Positions 54,832-63,876 of a stretch of DNA of 64,000 bases are shown here, piece by piece. Below the pieces are notes generated by a model. The model was not told the DNA's origin and ran no database searches. It was given only the letters and a program-made list of their open reading frames with translations. Source of the stretch: Candidatus Methanosphaera massiliense. GTDB lineage: Archaea > Methanobacteriota > Methanobacteria > Methanobacteriales > Methanobacteriaceae. Position numbers and translations under genes: made by a program. Positions within the stretch are counted from its first letter, which is position 1. Each line of letters starts with the position of its first letter. The DNA lies in assembly GCF_028890305.1 (NCBI RefSeq), contig NZ_JARBXM010000001.1:1615592-1679591 (forward strand), given 5' to 3'.

Positions 54832-55432
54832 CAACATCACCTTTTTCACAGGTATTTAAATACTTAAATGGTAAATTCCAAATTATAGCAGTTACTAAAC
54901 ATGCAATTAAAATTGCAATAGGATTAATAAATATTCCTAAGATAAATCCAACAATGAACACTAAATAAATCAAGACATTTAATCGAACATATCTAAAAGC
55001 ATCAAGGTTATTGTTATTATAATTATAATTATCACGAGTTACTGCAATGTGACTTGCTAACATATATAAAATATTTGTAATAACAAATAACAATCCATAA
55101 CATAACTCAGGAACTAATGAATAAGGGTATTCAGAAACCCAAAGAGTAAAGTAAGGTACAAATGTAATTGTAAGTGTTAACACCATATATATTGCTATTA
55201 CGACATTATCAATATCCTTAATTCGATCAAATAATTTTCTATGATTATTCCATATACTTGCTATAATAATAAAACTGATAAGATAACTAAGATACATCAC
55301 ACTTGATTCCATTAAACCACTGAGACTTAATGTCTCAGGTTGAGGAATTTTAATTACCATAATTGTCATCATTATAGCAAAAATAGCATCAATAAATGTT
55401 TCAAATCGACCTGAATCCAATAATAACACCAT
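54821..55432 (-). CDS. TMEM175/DUF1211-family channel-like protein, copy A
   Basis: About 203 residues, six helices, same plan as the next gene: SGRFETFIDAIFAIMMTIMVIKIPQP and IIASIWNNHRKLFDRIK. AAGGGG stands next to ATG 55432; GTG 55429 is the better-spaced start. Twelve bases after the flavodoxin gene. Tandem different copies suggest a mixed channel, which is inference. Confidence 0.85.
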   Translation of the reverse strand: MVLLLDSGRFETFIDAIFAIMMTIMVIKIPQPETLSLSGLMESSVMYLSYLISFIIIASIWNNHRKLFDRIKDIDNVVIAIYMVLTLTITFVPYFTLWVSEYPYSLVPELCYGLLFVITNILYMLASHIAVTRDNYNYNNNNLDAFRYVRLNVLIYLVFIVGFILGIFINPIAILIACLVTAIIWNLPFKYLNTCEKGDVDGH

Positions 55433-55444
55433 TCCCCTTAAATT

Positions 55445-55951
55445 TTAATGTTCAATCCAAGCTTTAATTCTATCTTTAGAATCATTAACCGCAGAACCTT
55501 TTATTTCAAGTCCTTTTTTAATATCAGCACCCTTACAAAGTTTTTTAATATCTTTCATACAATTTCCTAAACCTGATCCTTCATGGGTGATAACTGTTTT
55601 AACAGTCTTTCCAGTAAAATCAAGTTTGTCTAATTGTCTTTGTAGAACCATTGGTAATGTTCCCCACCAATTAGGTGATGCAATATATATTGTATCATAT
55701 TTACTTATATCATCAAGATTTTCTTTAGGTTCTGGATAAATATTCTTTTCTTGTTCTTCTTTTGCTATATCAATAGTTTCCATGTAAGATTCTGGATAAT
55801 CTTCTTCTGTTTCTACTTGAAAAGTATCTGCATCAATGAATCCTTTAATATAATCTACGATAATCTCTGTATTTCCTTTTTCAAGATTTACTATATCCCC
55901 ATTGAGGTAGTTCTCGCCTCTTCTAGAATAATAAATAATTAAGCTTTTCAT
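55445..55951 (-). CDS. Flavodoxin-family protein
   Basis: 168 residues. FMN phosphate-loop region IIYYSRRGENYLNG at the start, IYIASPNWWGTLPMVLQRQLDKLDFTGKTVKTVITHEGSGLGN in the middle, as in small flavodoxins and flavodoxin-like oxidoreductases. GTGAT lies just before the ATG. First of a three-gene run with the two TMEM175-like genes. Confidence 0.88.
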   Translation of the reverse strand: MKSLIIYYSRRGENYLNGDIVNLEKGNTEIIVDYIKGFIDADTFQVETEEDYPESYMETIDIAKEEQEKNIYPEPKENLDDISKYDTIYIASPNWWGTLPMVLQRQLDKLDFTGKTVKTVITHEGSGLGNCMKDIKKLCKGADIKKGLEIKGSAVNDSKDRIKAWIEH

Positions 55952-56071
55952 ATTATCACTTAATTATCGTATATATTATTTTAAATATATAAATTAAAAA
56001 TATTATTTGAACAGTTTCTTATCGTTTTTGTAAAAATAGATTAATAAGTTATAATAAAAAAAATAGGGAGA

Positions 56072-56710
56072 TTAAGAACCTTTATAAATATTCTCATTTG
56101 AGAATATCTTAATTAATTCATGTAATTCATCATTATAAGGCACTCTGAATCCAACTGCTCCAGGTCCACTTGTTTTTATATTATTTATACTGTAATCATC
56201 ATCTTCACGGCCATTATTGATGATATACCATATGTAATTATTATTAATAATAAACAATTGACCTTCACCTATTTCATGGTCTTCATAGTATATATTTGAT
56301 GGATCATATACTATGTCTGCTTTTTTTAGTAGTTTTTTTAGGAATTTTGATGGTCTTGGTGCTCCTGAAAATTTCTCCTCAATTTTTGTCATTGCCTGGT
56401 CTTTAATTTCTCGTTCTTTGTCTAGTTCTTTCTGTCTTTCTTTTTTATCTTCTGCTTGTTTTGTTAGTGTTTCTGTTATTTGTAATATTTCCTCTACTTT
56501 CTGTGTATTTTTTTCTTTACACATCCACCCGTAGGGGTTTCCCTCTATTTTCATTACATCTTTAAAGTCGTTCGGTCCATATTTTTTAAAGTATGGCTTT
56601 ATTTTTTCCATGTGATTATTACTTATTTCTTTGTTTAAAGCGTATAATTTTCCATGTTCTTCATGGTCTATGCATTTTAATACTAGCTTTAATGGTTCTT
56701 CACTGGTCAT
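56072..56710 (-). CDS. Hypothetical protein, tandem paralogue 2
   Basis: 212 residues; not recognised. Close to the upstream gene throughout: PLKLVLKCIDHEEHGKLYALNKEI, FKDVMKIEGNPYGWMCKEKNTQKVEE, a charged helix (about 70-115), APRPSKFLKKLLKKADIVYDPSN, GQLFIINNNYIWYIINNGREDD and VGFRVPYNDELHELIKIF. Its ATG follows the stop of the first copy directly, with GAGGA inside that gene's end. Confidence 0.75.
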   Translation of the reverse strand: MTSEEPLKLVLKCIDHEEHGKLYALNKEISNNHMEKIKPYFKKYGPNDFKDVMKIEGNPYGWMCKEKNTQKVEEILQITETLTKQAEDKKERQKELDKEREIKDQAMTKIEEKFSGAPRPSKFLKKLLKKADIVYDPSNIYYEDHEIGEGQLFIINNNYIWYIINNGREDDDYSINNIKTSGPGAVGFRVPYNDELHELIKIFSNENIYKGS

Positions 56711-57370
56711 TTAGTATTCCTCTATGTACATGTCGCCTTCGTATACATTGTTTTCTGTTAATGTTTTTATTAGTTCATGTAGTTCTTCTGTATAATCTAG
56801 TCTGAATCCTACTGCTCCTCCACCATCTGGTATTTCTATATTATTTATGTTCCAGTTGTCTTCTTTTCTTCCATTATTCATTATATACCATATGCTGTTT
56901 TTTGTTATGATAAAGAGGTGTCCTCCACCATAGTATCTGTTGTCTCTGAAACTGTTTGCTGGGTCATATGCTATTCTTGCTACTCTTAGCAGTGTGTCTA
57001 GTCTTTGTCTTGGTCTTGGTGCATTTGCGAATTTTTCCTCGATTTTTAGTTGTGCTTCTTCTTTTTCTTTTCTGTGTGCATCATAGTATTTTCTTTTCTC
57101 TGCTCTGTCTTTTTCCTGTTTTTCTAGTGTTTCTGTTATGCCTAGTGCTTCTTCTACTTTTGGTATGTTTTCATATGTGCACATCCATCCATGTGGATCT
57201 CCTGCTATTTTCATCACGTCGGGGAATTCTTTTGGTGAGAAGTGTTTCATGTATGGTTTTGCTTTTTCTAGTTCTTCATCGGGTATTTTCTTGTTTAATC
57301 CGTATAGGTCACCATATTCTACTGGGTCATTACATTTTATTACTAGTTTTAATGGTTTTTCATCTGTCAT
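56711..57370 (-). CDS. Hypothetical protein, tandem paralogue 1
   Basis: 219 residues; not recognised. Shares with the next gene an N-terminal KLVIKCNDPxEYGDLYGLNK, a PHGWMC motif, a lysine/glutamate helix, APRPRQRLDTLLRVARIAYDP, a GGHLFIITKNSIWYIMNNGRKEDNWNINNIE strand-rich part and GAVGFRLDYTEELHELIK. No signal or membrane segment. The IWYIxNNGR repeat suggests a small beta domain after a coiled coil. AAAGGT precedes the ATG. Confidence 0.75.
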   Translation of the reverse strand: MTDEKPLKLVIKCNDPVEYGDLYGLNKKIPDEELEKAKPYMKHFSPKEFPDVMKIAGDPHGWMCTYENIPKVEEALGITETLEKQEKDRAEKRKYYDAHRKEKEEAQLKIEEKFANAPRPRQRLDTLLRVARIAYDPANSFRDNRYYGGGHLFIITKNSIWYIMNNGRKEDNWNINNIEIPDGGGAVGFRLDYTEELHELIKTLTENNVYEGDMYIEEY

Positions 57371-57446
57371 TTTTATTTACCTTTTTCATGTTTTTTATCA
57401 TTTTTATTTATGTTTCTTTGATTCTATAGATATTTTGAAATATTTT

Positions 57447-57454
57447 ATTATTTG
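57447..57454 (+). repeat. Target-site duplication, left copy
   Basis: ATTATTTG, identical to 58658-58665 on the other side of the insertion sequence. Confidence 0.85.
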
Positions 57455-58657
57455 GGCTTTGTAGAAAACCTATAATTTCATAATAAAAATTTTTATAAAA
57501 ACATTATTTAATCTTTTAAAATTAAATTATTTTAAAAAATAGGTAATTAAATAAAAAAATTACACTTGAAATCAATCTAAATTATAAAATTAAAGAATAA
57601 TAATAAGTTTAAAAGTAATACAAGAAGAATAAGTATTTATTTAAAGAGTAGAATAGATATAATTATGCTAAACGAAAATACCTATTCTACAAATAACTAT
57701 TTGAATTCTAAACAACTTAAACTTTTCGATTTTGGAATTCAAAGACGAAATAATAATTATTTATCAGAAATATCTGAAAATGAAAAAATAGATTTAACAC
57801 ATAATATGATGTTAGATTTCGTATTAACAGCATATAATTATGCTAAATTAACTTTTAACAAATATTCATCACATTATTCAAAGAAAAAATACACACAACC
57901 ACAATTGTTTGCAATAATAGCGTATAAAATATACAATAAATACGATTACAGAACTACAATTGATAATTTAAACGTATCCACTAAATTACAGAAAGCTTTA
58001 AGACTAAAAACGATACCACATCACACTACTATTCAGAAGTTCTTCAAAAGAATAGAAACAGAACAAATAAACAATATTAACAAAATATTATTACAATATT
58101 TCCCAGTGAAAGAGTGTTATTTCAGTTTAGATGGAACAGGATACACTAATTCCTATTCAGACATCTATTATAACAATAGAACCAATAAAACAAGACGACA
58201 GTACATAAAAAACCATATCACAATCGATTCAAAATACATGTTAATAAGACATTACAATGCTTTAAAAGGACCAAAATTCGATACAGTATTTGCAATAAGT
58301 GCAATTAGAGCAATAAAAAAGTATAAACCACGATACATATTAGCAGATAGAGCATATGATTCAGAAATAATTAAAAAAACAATAGTAGAAGAAACAACAG
58401 CATTACCACAAATACCTGTTAAAACTAGACAAAAATCAGGAAAATATAGAAGTAAATGTAGAGCTATATTCTTAAAATCAATATATAACTTTAGAAATCA
58501 AGTAGAATGTGTGAATAGTATACAAAAAAGAAGATTCAATGGAATAAACTATAGCAGATCTACGAAATTGCAAATAAAAGAAACAAAATTAAAAAATGTG
58601 TTTTATAATATTTATAGATCTATTCAAATTTTACAAAAATAGGATTTCAACAAAGCC
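57455..58657 (+). mobile_element. Insertion sequence with 19-bp terminal inverted repeats and 8-bp duplication
   Basis: A 1203-bp element. Left end GGCTTTGTAGAAAACCTAT (57455-57473) and the reverse complement of the right end GGCTTTGTTGAAATCCTAT (58639-58657) agree at 17 of 19 bases. It carries one transposase gene. A perfect 8-bp direct repeat ATTATTTG flanks it, so the ends are exact and the insertion is probably recent. It sits between the unknown paralogues and a 101-aa gene without breaking either. Confidence 0.92.
57665..58642 (+). CDS. DDE transposase (IS4/IS5 superfamily)
   Basis: 325 residues, full length. N-terminal DNA-binding helices (KKYTQPQLFAIIAYKIYNKYDYRT; IPHHTTIQKFFKRIE), first acid in FSLDGTGYTNSYSD, second in YILADRAYDSEI, glutamate in FRNQVECVNSIQKRRFNG: a complete DDE triad. 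The layout and 8-bp duplication resemble IS5-type (ISH1-like) elements; the exact family is not decided. No frameshift or stop, so it could be active. Confidence 0.9.
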   Translation: MLNENTYSTNNYLNSKQLKLFDFGIQRRNNNYLSEISENEKIDLTHNMMLDFVLTAYNYAKLTFNKYSSHYSKKKYTQPQLFAIIAYKIYNKYDYRTTIDNLNVSTKLQKALRLKTIPHHTTIQKFFKRIETEQINNINKILLQYFPVKECYFSLDGTGYTNSYSDIYYNNRTNKTRRQYIKNHITIDSKYMLIRHYNALKGPKFDTVFAISAIRAIKKYKPRYILADRAYDSEIIKKTIVEETTALPQIPVKTRQKSGKYRSKCRAIFLKSIYNFRNQVECVNSIQKRRFNGINYSRSTKLQIKETKLKNVFYNIYRSIQILQK

Positions 58658-58665
58658 ATTATTTG
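58658..58665 (+). repeat. Target-site duplication, right copy
   Basis: ATTATTTG directly after the right inverted repeat, identical to 57447-57454. Confidence 0.85.
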
Positions 58666-58743
58666 TATTTATCTTATTTAATTATACAAAGACTTATATA
58701 TTAATATATATTGATATATTAGTAACAGTACAGAGATGATAAT

Positions 58744-59049
58744 ATGTCACAATATTTTCAAACCAATATAAACACTCCAAGAAACATTAGAAATGATGCA
58801 CAGAATATGTTAAATAATATATTAAATAATATGGCTGAAACTGGAGAACTAGATAATTTAAGTCTAGACGAATTACTAGAAGAACAAGAATTACTAATAG
58901 ATCAATTAGACCTAGACGACTACTGTTACTCAAATGATACATACACAGATAATAATGATATGCATTTCACTAATACAACAGATACATTAAGCCTATTTAA
59001 TGAAAAATTAATTAATAATAGAAAAACTGCAAATAAAGTTAAAGTATAA
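58744..59049 (+). CDS. Hypothetical acidic protein, 101 residues
   Basis: Not recognised. A helical, acidic protein: NDAQNMLNNILNNMAETGELDNLSLDELLEEQELLIDQLDLDDYCY, then a D/N-rich stretch and a basic tail (NNRKTANKVKV). No signal or membrane segment. GATGATAAT upstream is a weak ribosome-binding site. Lies between the insertion sequence and the FMN riboswitch. Confidence 0.6.
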   Translation: MSQYFQTNINTPRNIRNDAQNMLNNILNNMAETGELDNLSLDELLEEQELLIDQLDLDDYCYSNDTYTDNNDMHFTNTTDTLSLFNEKLINNRKTANKVKV

Positions 59050-59123
59050 CTTAATTACATTAACCCCCACATTCATTTTCTTGAAAAAATATATTTAAAG
59101 ATATAATAACAAATATAATATTG

Positions 59124-59255
59124 TTCTCAGGGCGGAGTGTAAGTCTCCACCGGTGGTAATTTAATCAGATTAATGATTAATAAGTCCACGAGCATAGTTT
59201 TATGTTGATTTGGTGAAAATCCAAAACCGACAGTTACAGTCTGGATGGAAGAGAA
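59124..59255 (+). ncRNA. FMN riboswitch (RFN element)
   Basis: All the conserved parts of the RFN aptamer are here in order: closing stem P1 TTCTC (59124-59128) with GAGAA (59251-59255); AGGGCGGAGTG ... CTCCACCGGTGGTAAT; AGTCCACGAGC; a GATTTGGTGAAAATCC hairpin; CCGACAGTTACAGTCTGGATGG before GAGAA. It binds flavin mononucleotide and lies just before ribB, so it should lower ribB expression when FMN is high. Such elements are typical of bacteria; in an archaeon this is rare and suggests transfer with ribB. Confidence 0.95.
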
Positions 59256-59296
59256 TGTACATATAAAACCAAAATATACATTTAATCCCTTTTTTT
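59254..59296 (+). terminator. Terminator-like expression platform of the FMN riboswitch
   Basis: AATGTA (59254-59259) pairs with TACATT (59277-59282), followed by a seven-T run at 59290-59296. The stem's first bases overlap the last of riboswitch stem P1. The T-run could end transcription in archaea with or without the hairpin. Linking it to FMN binding is inference. Confidence 0.5.
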
Positions 59297-59335
59297 AGCC
59301 CTGGTTCATAATATTTAAATCGATTAACAGGAGAT

Positions 59336-59995
59336 ATGATATTAATGAATCATGAAGATATGTTAGATGGAACACCAAATGAAAGAGTAGAATTAGCATT
59401 AGATACTCTTAGAAATGGAAAAGGTGTTATAGTTACAGATGATGAGTCACGTGAGAATGAAGGTGACATGTTCTTTGCAGCTGAAAGTGTTACAGAACAA
59501 CAGATGGCCTTGTTAATACGTGAGGGTAGTGGAATAGTCTGTCTATGTATGAGTGAAGATGATGCTGATAAACTAGAATTACCTCTTATGGTTGAAAATA
59601 ATACCAGTACATATAAAACAGCATTTACTATTAGTATAGAAGCCGCTGAGGGTGTTACTACAGGTGTATCTGCTAAAGACAGAGTCACTACTGTAAGGAC
59701 TTGTGTTAAAGATAATGCAAAGCCTACTGATTTACATCATCCAGGCCATGTATTTCCATTAAGAGCTAAAAATGGTGGAGTACTTGAAAGGAACGGTCAT
59801 ACTGAGGCTAACATTGACTTGATGAGAATGGCAGGACTTAAACCTATGGGAGTTTTATGTGAAATAACAAATCCTGATGGAACAATGGCTAGAATGCCTA
59901 GAATAATTGAATTTTCAGAAGAGCATGATATGCCTGTTGTTACAATTCAGGATATTATTAAGTATAAAAAAGAAGTATACATGGATAATACATAA
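59336..59995 (+). CDS. ribB: 3,4-dihydroxy-2-butanone 4-phosphate synthase
   Basis: Makes the four-carbon unit of riboflavin from ribulose 5-phosphate. Monofunctional, 219 residues: [18 protein letters not shown] acid loop with catalytic residues, [74 protein letters not shown]-like [20 protein letters not shown] (59330-59333) is only 2 bases from ATG 59336, so ATG 59345 is a possible true start. The FMN riboswitch upstream and the bacterial look suggest joint transfer from a bacterium. Confidence 0.95.
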   Translation: MILMNHEDMLDGTPNERVELALDTLRNGKGVIVTDDESRENEGDMFFAAESVTEQQMALLIREGSGIVCLCMSEDDADKLELPLMVENNTSTYKTAFTISIEAAEGVTTGVSAKDRVTTVRTCVKDNAKPTDLHHPGHVFPLRAKNGGVLERNGHTEANIDLMRMAGLKPMGVLCEITNPDGTMARMPRIIEFSEEHDMPVVTIQDIIKYKKEVYMDNT

Positions 59996-60070
59996 TTTTT
60001 ATTATTATATTACTGATTCCTTATTTTCATTAAATCACCTACATAATTAGAATAAATTGAGGAATATATT

Positions 60071-60093
60071 GAAATTATGTTACATGTAATTTC
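60071..60093. promoter_or_regulatory. Palindromic site upstream of the MFS gene
   Basis: GAAATTA and TAATTTC flank a self-complementary TTACATGTAA (60080-60089). Lies about 160-180 bases before the MFS start. A related GTTACA-N9-TGTAAC repeat lies after the gene (61457-61477). Possible operator. Confidence 0.35.
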
Positions 60094-60250
60094 ATATAAT
60101 TTTTTTTCTTTTCAACTAGTTTATTAGAATAACTGTTTTTATTTGTTTTTAAAGTATCTATTTATATAATTATTAATAAATTGAATAGTATATCTTGTTT
60201 TATGTTAATTAGCATATAATTAAACTAAATTTATAAGAGTAAATGATACT

Positions 60251-61408
60251 ATGCATAAATACAATTCTAACCTATTAATTATGATAATGATGCTAGGAAC
60301 TTTTGGAATACTTAGCACAGAACTTGGAGTAATAGGTATTCTACCACAAATAGCTCAATATTTTAATGTTGGTATTGACCATGCAGGATTATTTGTAAGT
60401 TTATTCTCAATAACAATAGCAATAACCAGTCTATTTATACCAATGCTATTTAATAAATATGATAGAAAAAAGGTATTTTCATTAGTGTTATTAGTATTTG
60501 TAGTATGCACATTCTTCTCAGCATTCACAGATAACTTCTACTTTGCATTACTATGCCGTGTGATACCTGCTATATTTTATCCTGCATATATTAGTCTTAC
60601 ACTAGCAGTAGCAGCAGAAATTGTTCCAAAAGAAAAGGCACAAGAAAGTGTCAGTAAAGTTATTATGGGAGTAAGTGCAGGTACTATTATAGGTGTTCCA
60701 ATCACAACATTCATGGCAACTATTATAGGCTACAGAGCAGCAATGCTATGGTTTACTGTTGTAACATTTATAGCATTTATTGCAACAGTCCTATTTTTCC
60801 CCAAACTTCCAGGAAAAGTCACTGCCTATGGATCACAAGTACAAAGTGTGAAGACTAAAATATTCTTCATGTCATGTGTTGGTGTACTTGTACTGATAAC
60901 CGGTGTTTGTATAAGTTATAGTTATATGTCAGAATTCCTACAGACAGTAACACATATTGTTGGCTTAGATTTAAGTATAACATTATTCCTGTTTGGTATT
61001 GCATCACTATTTGGAAACTGGATTGGTGGAAAATTATTAACAACAAAACCAGATCAGACAACACTTACATATCCTTTCATATTAAGTGGATTATTCCTAT
61101 TATTCTATTACTATGGTCATAGTATTATTCCAACAGTGCTACTAATGATAGTCTGGGGATTTCTTGATGGACTTGTTAATGATATTATACAATACTGGGT
61201 TGTATCAGCAGCTCCACAGGCACCAGAGTTTGCTAATGGTATCTATATAAGTGTACTTAATATTGGTATAACTATGGGTACAAGCATAGGTGGATTTATT
61301 ATCCTATCCTATGGAACAATATCAATATTCCTTGCATCAATAATAATCATGTTATTCTCATTTATATTCATATTACTAAGAACAAGAATTAATCTAAATC
61401 CATCCTGA
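60251..61408 (+). CDS. Major facilitator superfamily exporter
   Basis: 385 residues with 12 hydrophobic helices, drug-efflux/sugar-efflux type (AraJ/YdhP-like). The loop-2 motif is LFNKYDRKKVF and helix 5 reads VSAGTIIGVPITTFMA, as in proton-driven efflux carriers. The gene stands alone. Substrate unknown; the closest MFS subgroup is common in bacteria, so transfer is possible but not shown. Confidence 0.88.
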   Translation: MHKYNSNLLIMIMMLGTFGILSTELGVIGILPQIAQYFNVGIDHAGLFVSLFSITIAITSLFIPMLFNKYDRKKVFSLVLLVFVVCTFFSAFTDNFYFALLCRVIPAIFYPAYISLTLAVAAEIVPKEKAQESVSKVIMGVSAGTIIGVPITTFMATIIGYRAAMLWFTVVTFIAFIATVLFFPKLPGKVTAYGSQVQSVKTKIFFMSCVGVLVLITGVCISYSYMSEFLQTVTHIVGLDLSITLFLFGIASLFGNWIGGKLLTTKPDQTTLTYPFILSGLFLLFYYYGHSIIPTVLLMIVWGFLDGLVNDIIQYWVVSAAPQAPEFANGIYISVLNIGITMGTSIGGFIILSYGTISIFLASIIIMLFSFIFILLRTRINLNPS

Positions 61409-61456
61409 TAAAAAATACAATACAAAAAAAATATTATAAATAGTATAAAATAGTAT

Positions 61457-61477
61457 GTTACAGGTACATCATGTAAC
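61457..61477 (+). terminator. Inverted repeat GTTACA-N9-TGTAAC after the MFS gene
   Basis: Perfect 6-bp arms in the convergent spacer between the MFS gene and mntP. Could be a transcript-end hairpin or a second copy of the regulator site seen at 60080. Confidence 0.35.
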
Positions 61478-61559
61478 CTAAAATTATAATTAAGAGAATT
61501 AAAGTTAATTAAAATAAAAATAGTTATAAGGAAATGATAAACTTCTAATTTATCATTCT

Positions 61560-62114
61560 TTAAAATCCAAGTAATATTTTAAATCCGAGGAATATGAGAA
61601 TAATTCCTCCAACAATCTCAAATTTATTACCAAAAATATCACCAAGTTTCCGACCAATAAATATACCAACAATAGTAAACAAGAATGCAACAATACCAAT
61701 AATAATACATGGAATCCATAAACTAGTATTAAGAATAGCAAATGTTAAACCAACAGCAAAGGCATCAATACTGGTTGCAATAGCAAGTAATGTAACCTCC
61801 TTAAAATTAAACTCATCTACAGTATCCTCCTCATCACTATCTAAACTCTCACGAATCATATTAAGACCAATACATAACAATAATATAAATGCGACCCATG
61901 GAGCAATATTAGAAATAAAAGAACTAATACTAGTACCACAAAGATAACCGATGACAGGCATCATAAACTGGAAAACACCAAAAAAGATACCATACCATAA
62001 AACTTGCATTCTAGTCAAATTCTTCTGTGTAAAACCCTTAGTCAAAGAAACACTAAAAGCATCCATAGCTAAACCAATAGCCAATAATAAAATTGCAAAA
62101 AACTCCATTTCCAT
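61560..62114 (-). CDS. mntP: Manganese efflux pump MntP
   Basis: Six-helix exporter of Mn2+, about 184 residues. Helix 1 AIGLAMDAFSVSLTKG and helix 4 AIATSIDAFAVGLTFA carry the paired D-A-F motif whose aspartates bind manganese; an acidic loop (ESLDSDEEDTVDEF) lies between the halves. AAGGAGT lies inside the longest frame, so ATG 62114 is chosen over TTG 62141. Confidence 0.93.
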   Translation of the reverse strand: MEMEFFAILLLAIGLAMDAFSVSLTKGFTQKNLTRMQVLWYGIFFGVFQFMMPVIGYLCGTSISSFISNIAPWVAFILLLCIGLNMIRESLDSDEEDTVDEFNFKEVTLLAIATSIDAFAVGLTFAILNTSLWIPCIIIGIVAFLFTIVGIFIGRKLGDIFGNKFEIVGGIILIFLGFKILLGF

Positions 62115-62176
62115 AAAAAAAATATACTCCTTATTAATCAAATTATAAATAAATTAGAAAAAAAAATAAATTAAAA

Positions 62177-62223
62177 CCTACACTATTTTTTATTAATCTA
62201 AATCAAAATAGAAATCCTACACT
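62177..62223. promoter_or_regulatory. Direct repeat CCTACACT upstream of mntP
   Basis: Two exact copies, 62177-62184 and 62216-62223, 39 bp apart, each preceded by an A-rich stretch, in the mntP promoter region. A metal-regulator site is possible; no yybP-ykoY manganese riboswitch motif is visible. Confidence 0.35.
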
Positions 62224-62326
62224 CAATACTATAATATTTCTAAAATAACCTAATAAATAATTAACCCAACCAAACTTGAATAATATTCAATAAAACATCC
62301 CTCATAACGAAGAATATAAATGAATA

Positions 62327-63706
62327 TTATTCCTTACTTCTAATAAGTGACTTAATATATAAATTAGCCCATTCCATCGTAATATTATTAGCAACCAACT
62401 CACCAATAACAATACCTAGCCAAGCACCAAACTCACCCCATCCGAGAATCATGGAAAACAACACTGCAAAAAACAAGGTGAAACCAGATTCTCTGAAAAT
62501 CGTCTGAAACATTGCAGTAACACCCTTACCAACACCCTGGAATACATATGTGGAATTAACACCAACAGCCATAGTAGGATAGAAAAACACTATACAATGT
62601 AAAAAGTCAATCAAGGAACCTGACAAAGAAACACTACTATCAGCATATGAAAATAACATTACAATCCACGGTGCAAACATATAAGTAACTATAGCACAAA
62701 CAACACCTAAAATAATGGAAATCTTCATAGAATACCTATGAACAATACGTATATTCTCAAAATTATGAGCACCATAATTAGCACCTACCACACTAATAAG
62801 AGCAGTGCCAACAGCCAACATAGGCATAGTGCCAATAGTAACAATTCTCCAACCACTACTATAAACAGCAATAACATCAGTACCACTAACTATTGTTAAA
62901 AGTAATGAAAACAAAGCAGCAAAAACTGCATTATTAATTAACTCTAAACTAGCAGGAAGACCAACCTTCAAAATATCAAAAGTAATACCCCTGCTAAACT
63001 TGAAATTACCTATAAATGGCTTTAAATATGTACTTCTACCAACATAAAACCAATATAATAATACGATGTTAACAAAAGCTAATGATATAATAGTAGCATA
63101 AGCGGCACCAGCAACACCCATACCAAATACATATATAAACAATGGATCTAAAACCATATTAAGAATAGATGTAGCAATCATAGCATACATAGTTCTTTTA
63201 GCATCACCTTCACCTCTCAGAATACCATATATAGCGTTAGACAGGATAACAAAAACAGAGCCGAGAACAATAATATTACCATATTCCAAAGCATAACCAA
63301 TAGTACTACCAGCACCCATATACACAAGAATAGGCCTTAAGAAAACCCATAAAACAAGAGTAGTAACTAATGAAAAAAACAAGGTGATAAACATAGTATG
63401 AATAGAACCATTATCAGCCTTAGACTTATTATCCTCACCGATATACTTACTTAAACTGGACGCAGAACCAGCACCAAGACCATTACCAATACCCATAATA
63501 GCAGTGAAAATCGGAGTAACAAAACCCACACCAGCAAGAGCATTAACACCAATACCAGCAACCCACATAGCATCCACAACATTATAAATACTAATGAAAA
63601 ATAAGGAAACAATTAATGGAATAGACATACGTATTAAAGCATTCCTAGAATCACCAAGTATACTTTTAACACTAGAATCATTAGAACTAACATTATCCCC
63701 TATCAA
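62327..63706 (-). CDS. MATE-family multidrug exporter
   Basis: 459 residues with 12 hydrophobic helices in two similar halves. RMSIPLIVSLFFISIYNVVDAMWVAGIG and the second-half VGLPASLELINNAVFAALF are the two MATE entry helices; GNGLGAGSASSLSKYIGEDNKS is the typical loop after helix 2. Start is TTG 63706 after GGTGG, 7 bases away. Exports cationic compounds in exchange for Na+ or H+; the substrate is unknown. Confidence 0.92.
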   Translation of the reverse strand: MIGDNVSSNDSSVKSILGDSRNALIRMSIPLIVSLFFISIYNVVDAMWVAGIGVNALAGVGFVTPIFTAIMGIGNGLGAGSASSLSKYIGEDNKSKADNGSIHTMFITLFFSLVTTLVLWVFLRPILVYMGAGSTIGYALEYGNIIVLGSVFVILSNAIYGILRGEGDAKRTMYAMIATSILNMVLDPLFIYVFGMGVAGAAYATIISLAFVNIVLLYWFYVGRSTYLKPFIGNFKFSRGITFDILKVGLPASLELINNAVFAALFSLLLTIVSGTDVIAVYSSGWRIVTIGTMPMLAVGTALISVVGANYGAHNFENIRIVHRYSMKISIILGVVCAIVTYMFAPWIVMLFSYADSSVSLSGSLIDFLHCIVFFYPTMAVGVNSTYVFQGVGKGVTAMFQTIFRESGFTLFFAVLFSMILGWGEFGAWLGIVIGELVANNITMEWANLYIKSLIRSKE

Positions 63707-63876
63707 ATCAATTCCACCGAAAAGAAAATTATGTGAATATATATCTAATTAATAATTAATTAACATTAACCTTAATAGATAAACAAAAATAGATAAATTA
63801 AATTTTGTAAAAATAGAACTTTATAATACTAAGATTTGAATAGAAATAGTTATTTATTTAAATAATATATTTGAAA

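Noticed and set aside
62115-62326. yybP-ykoY manganese riboswitch upstream of mntP
   Set aside because: The conserved aptamer loops are not visible; only short direct repeats occur.
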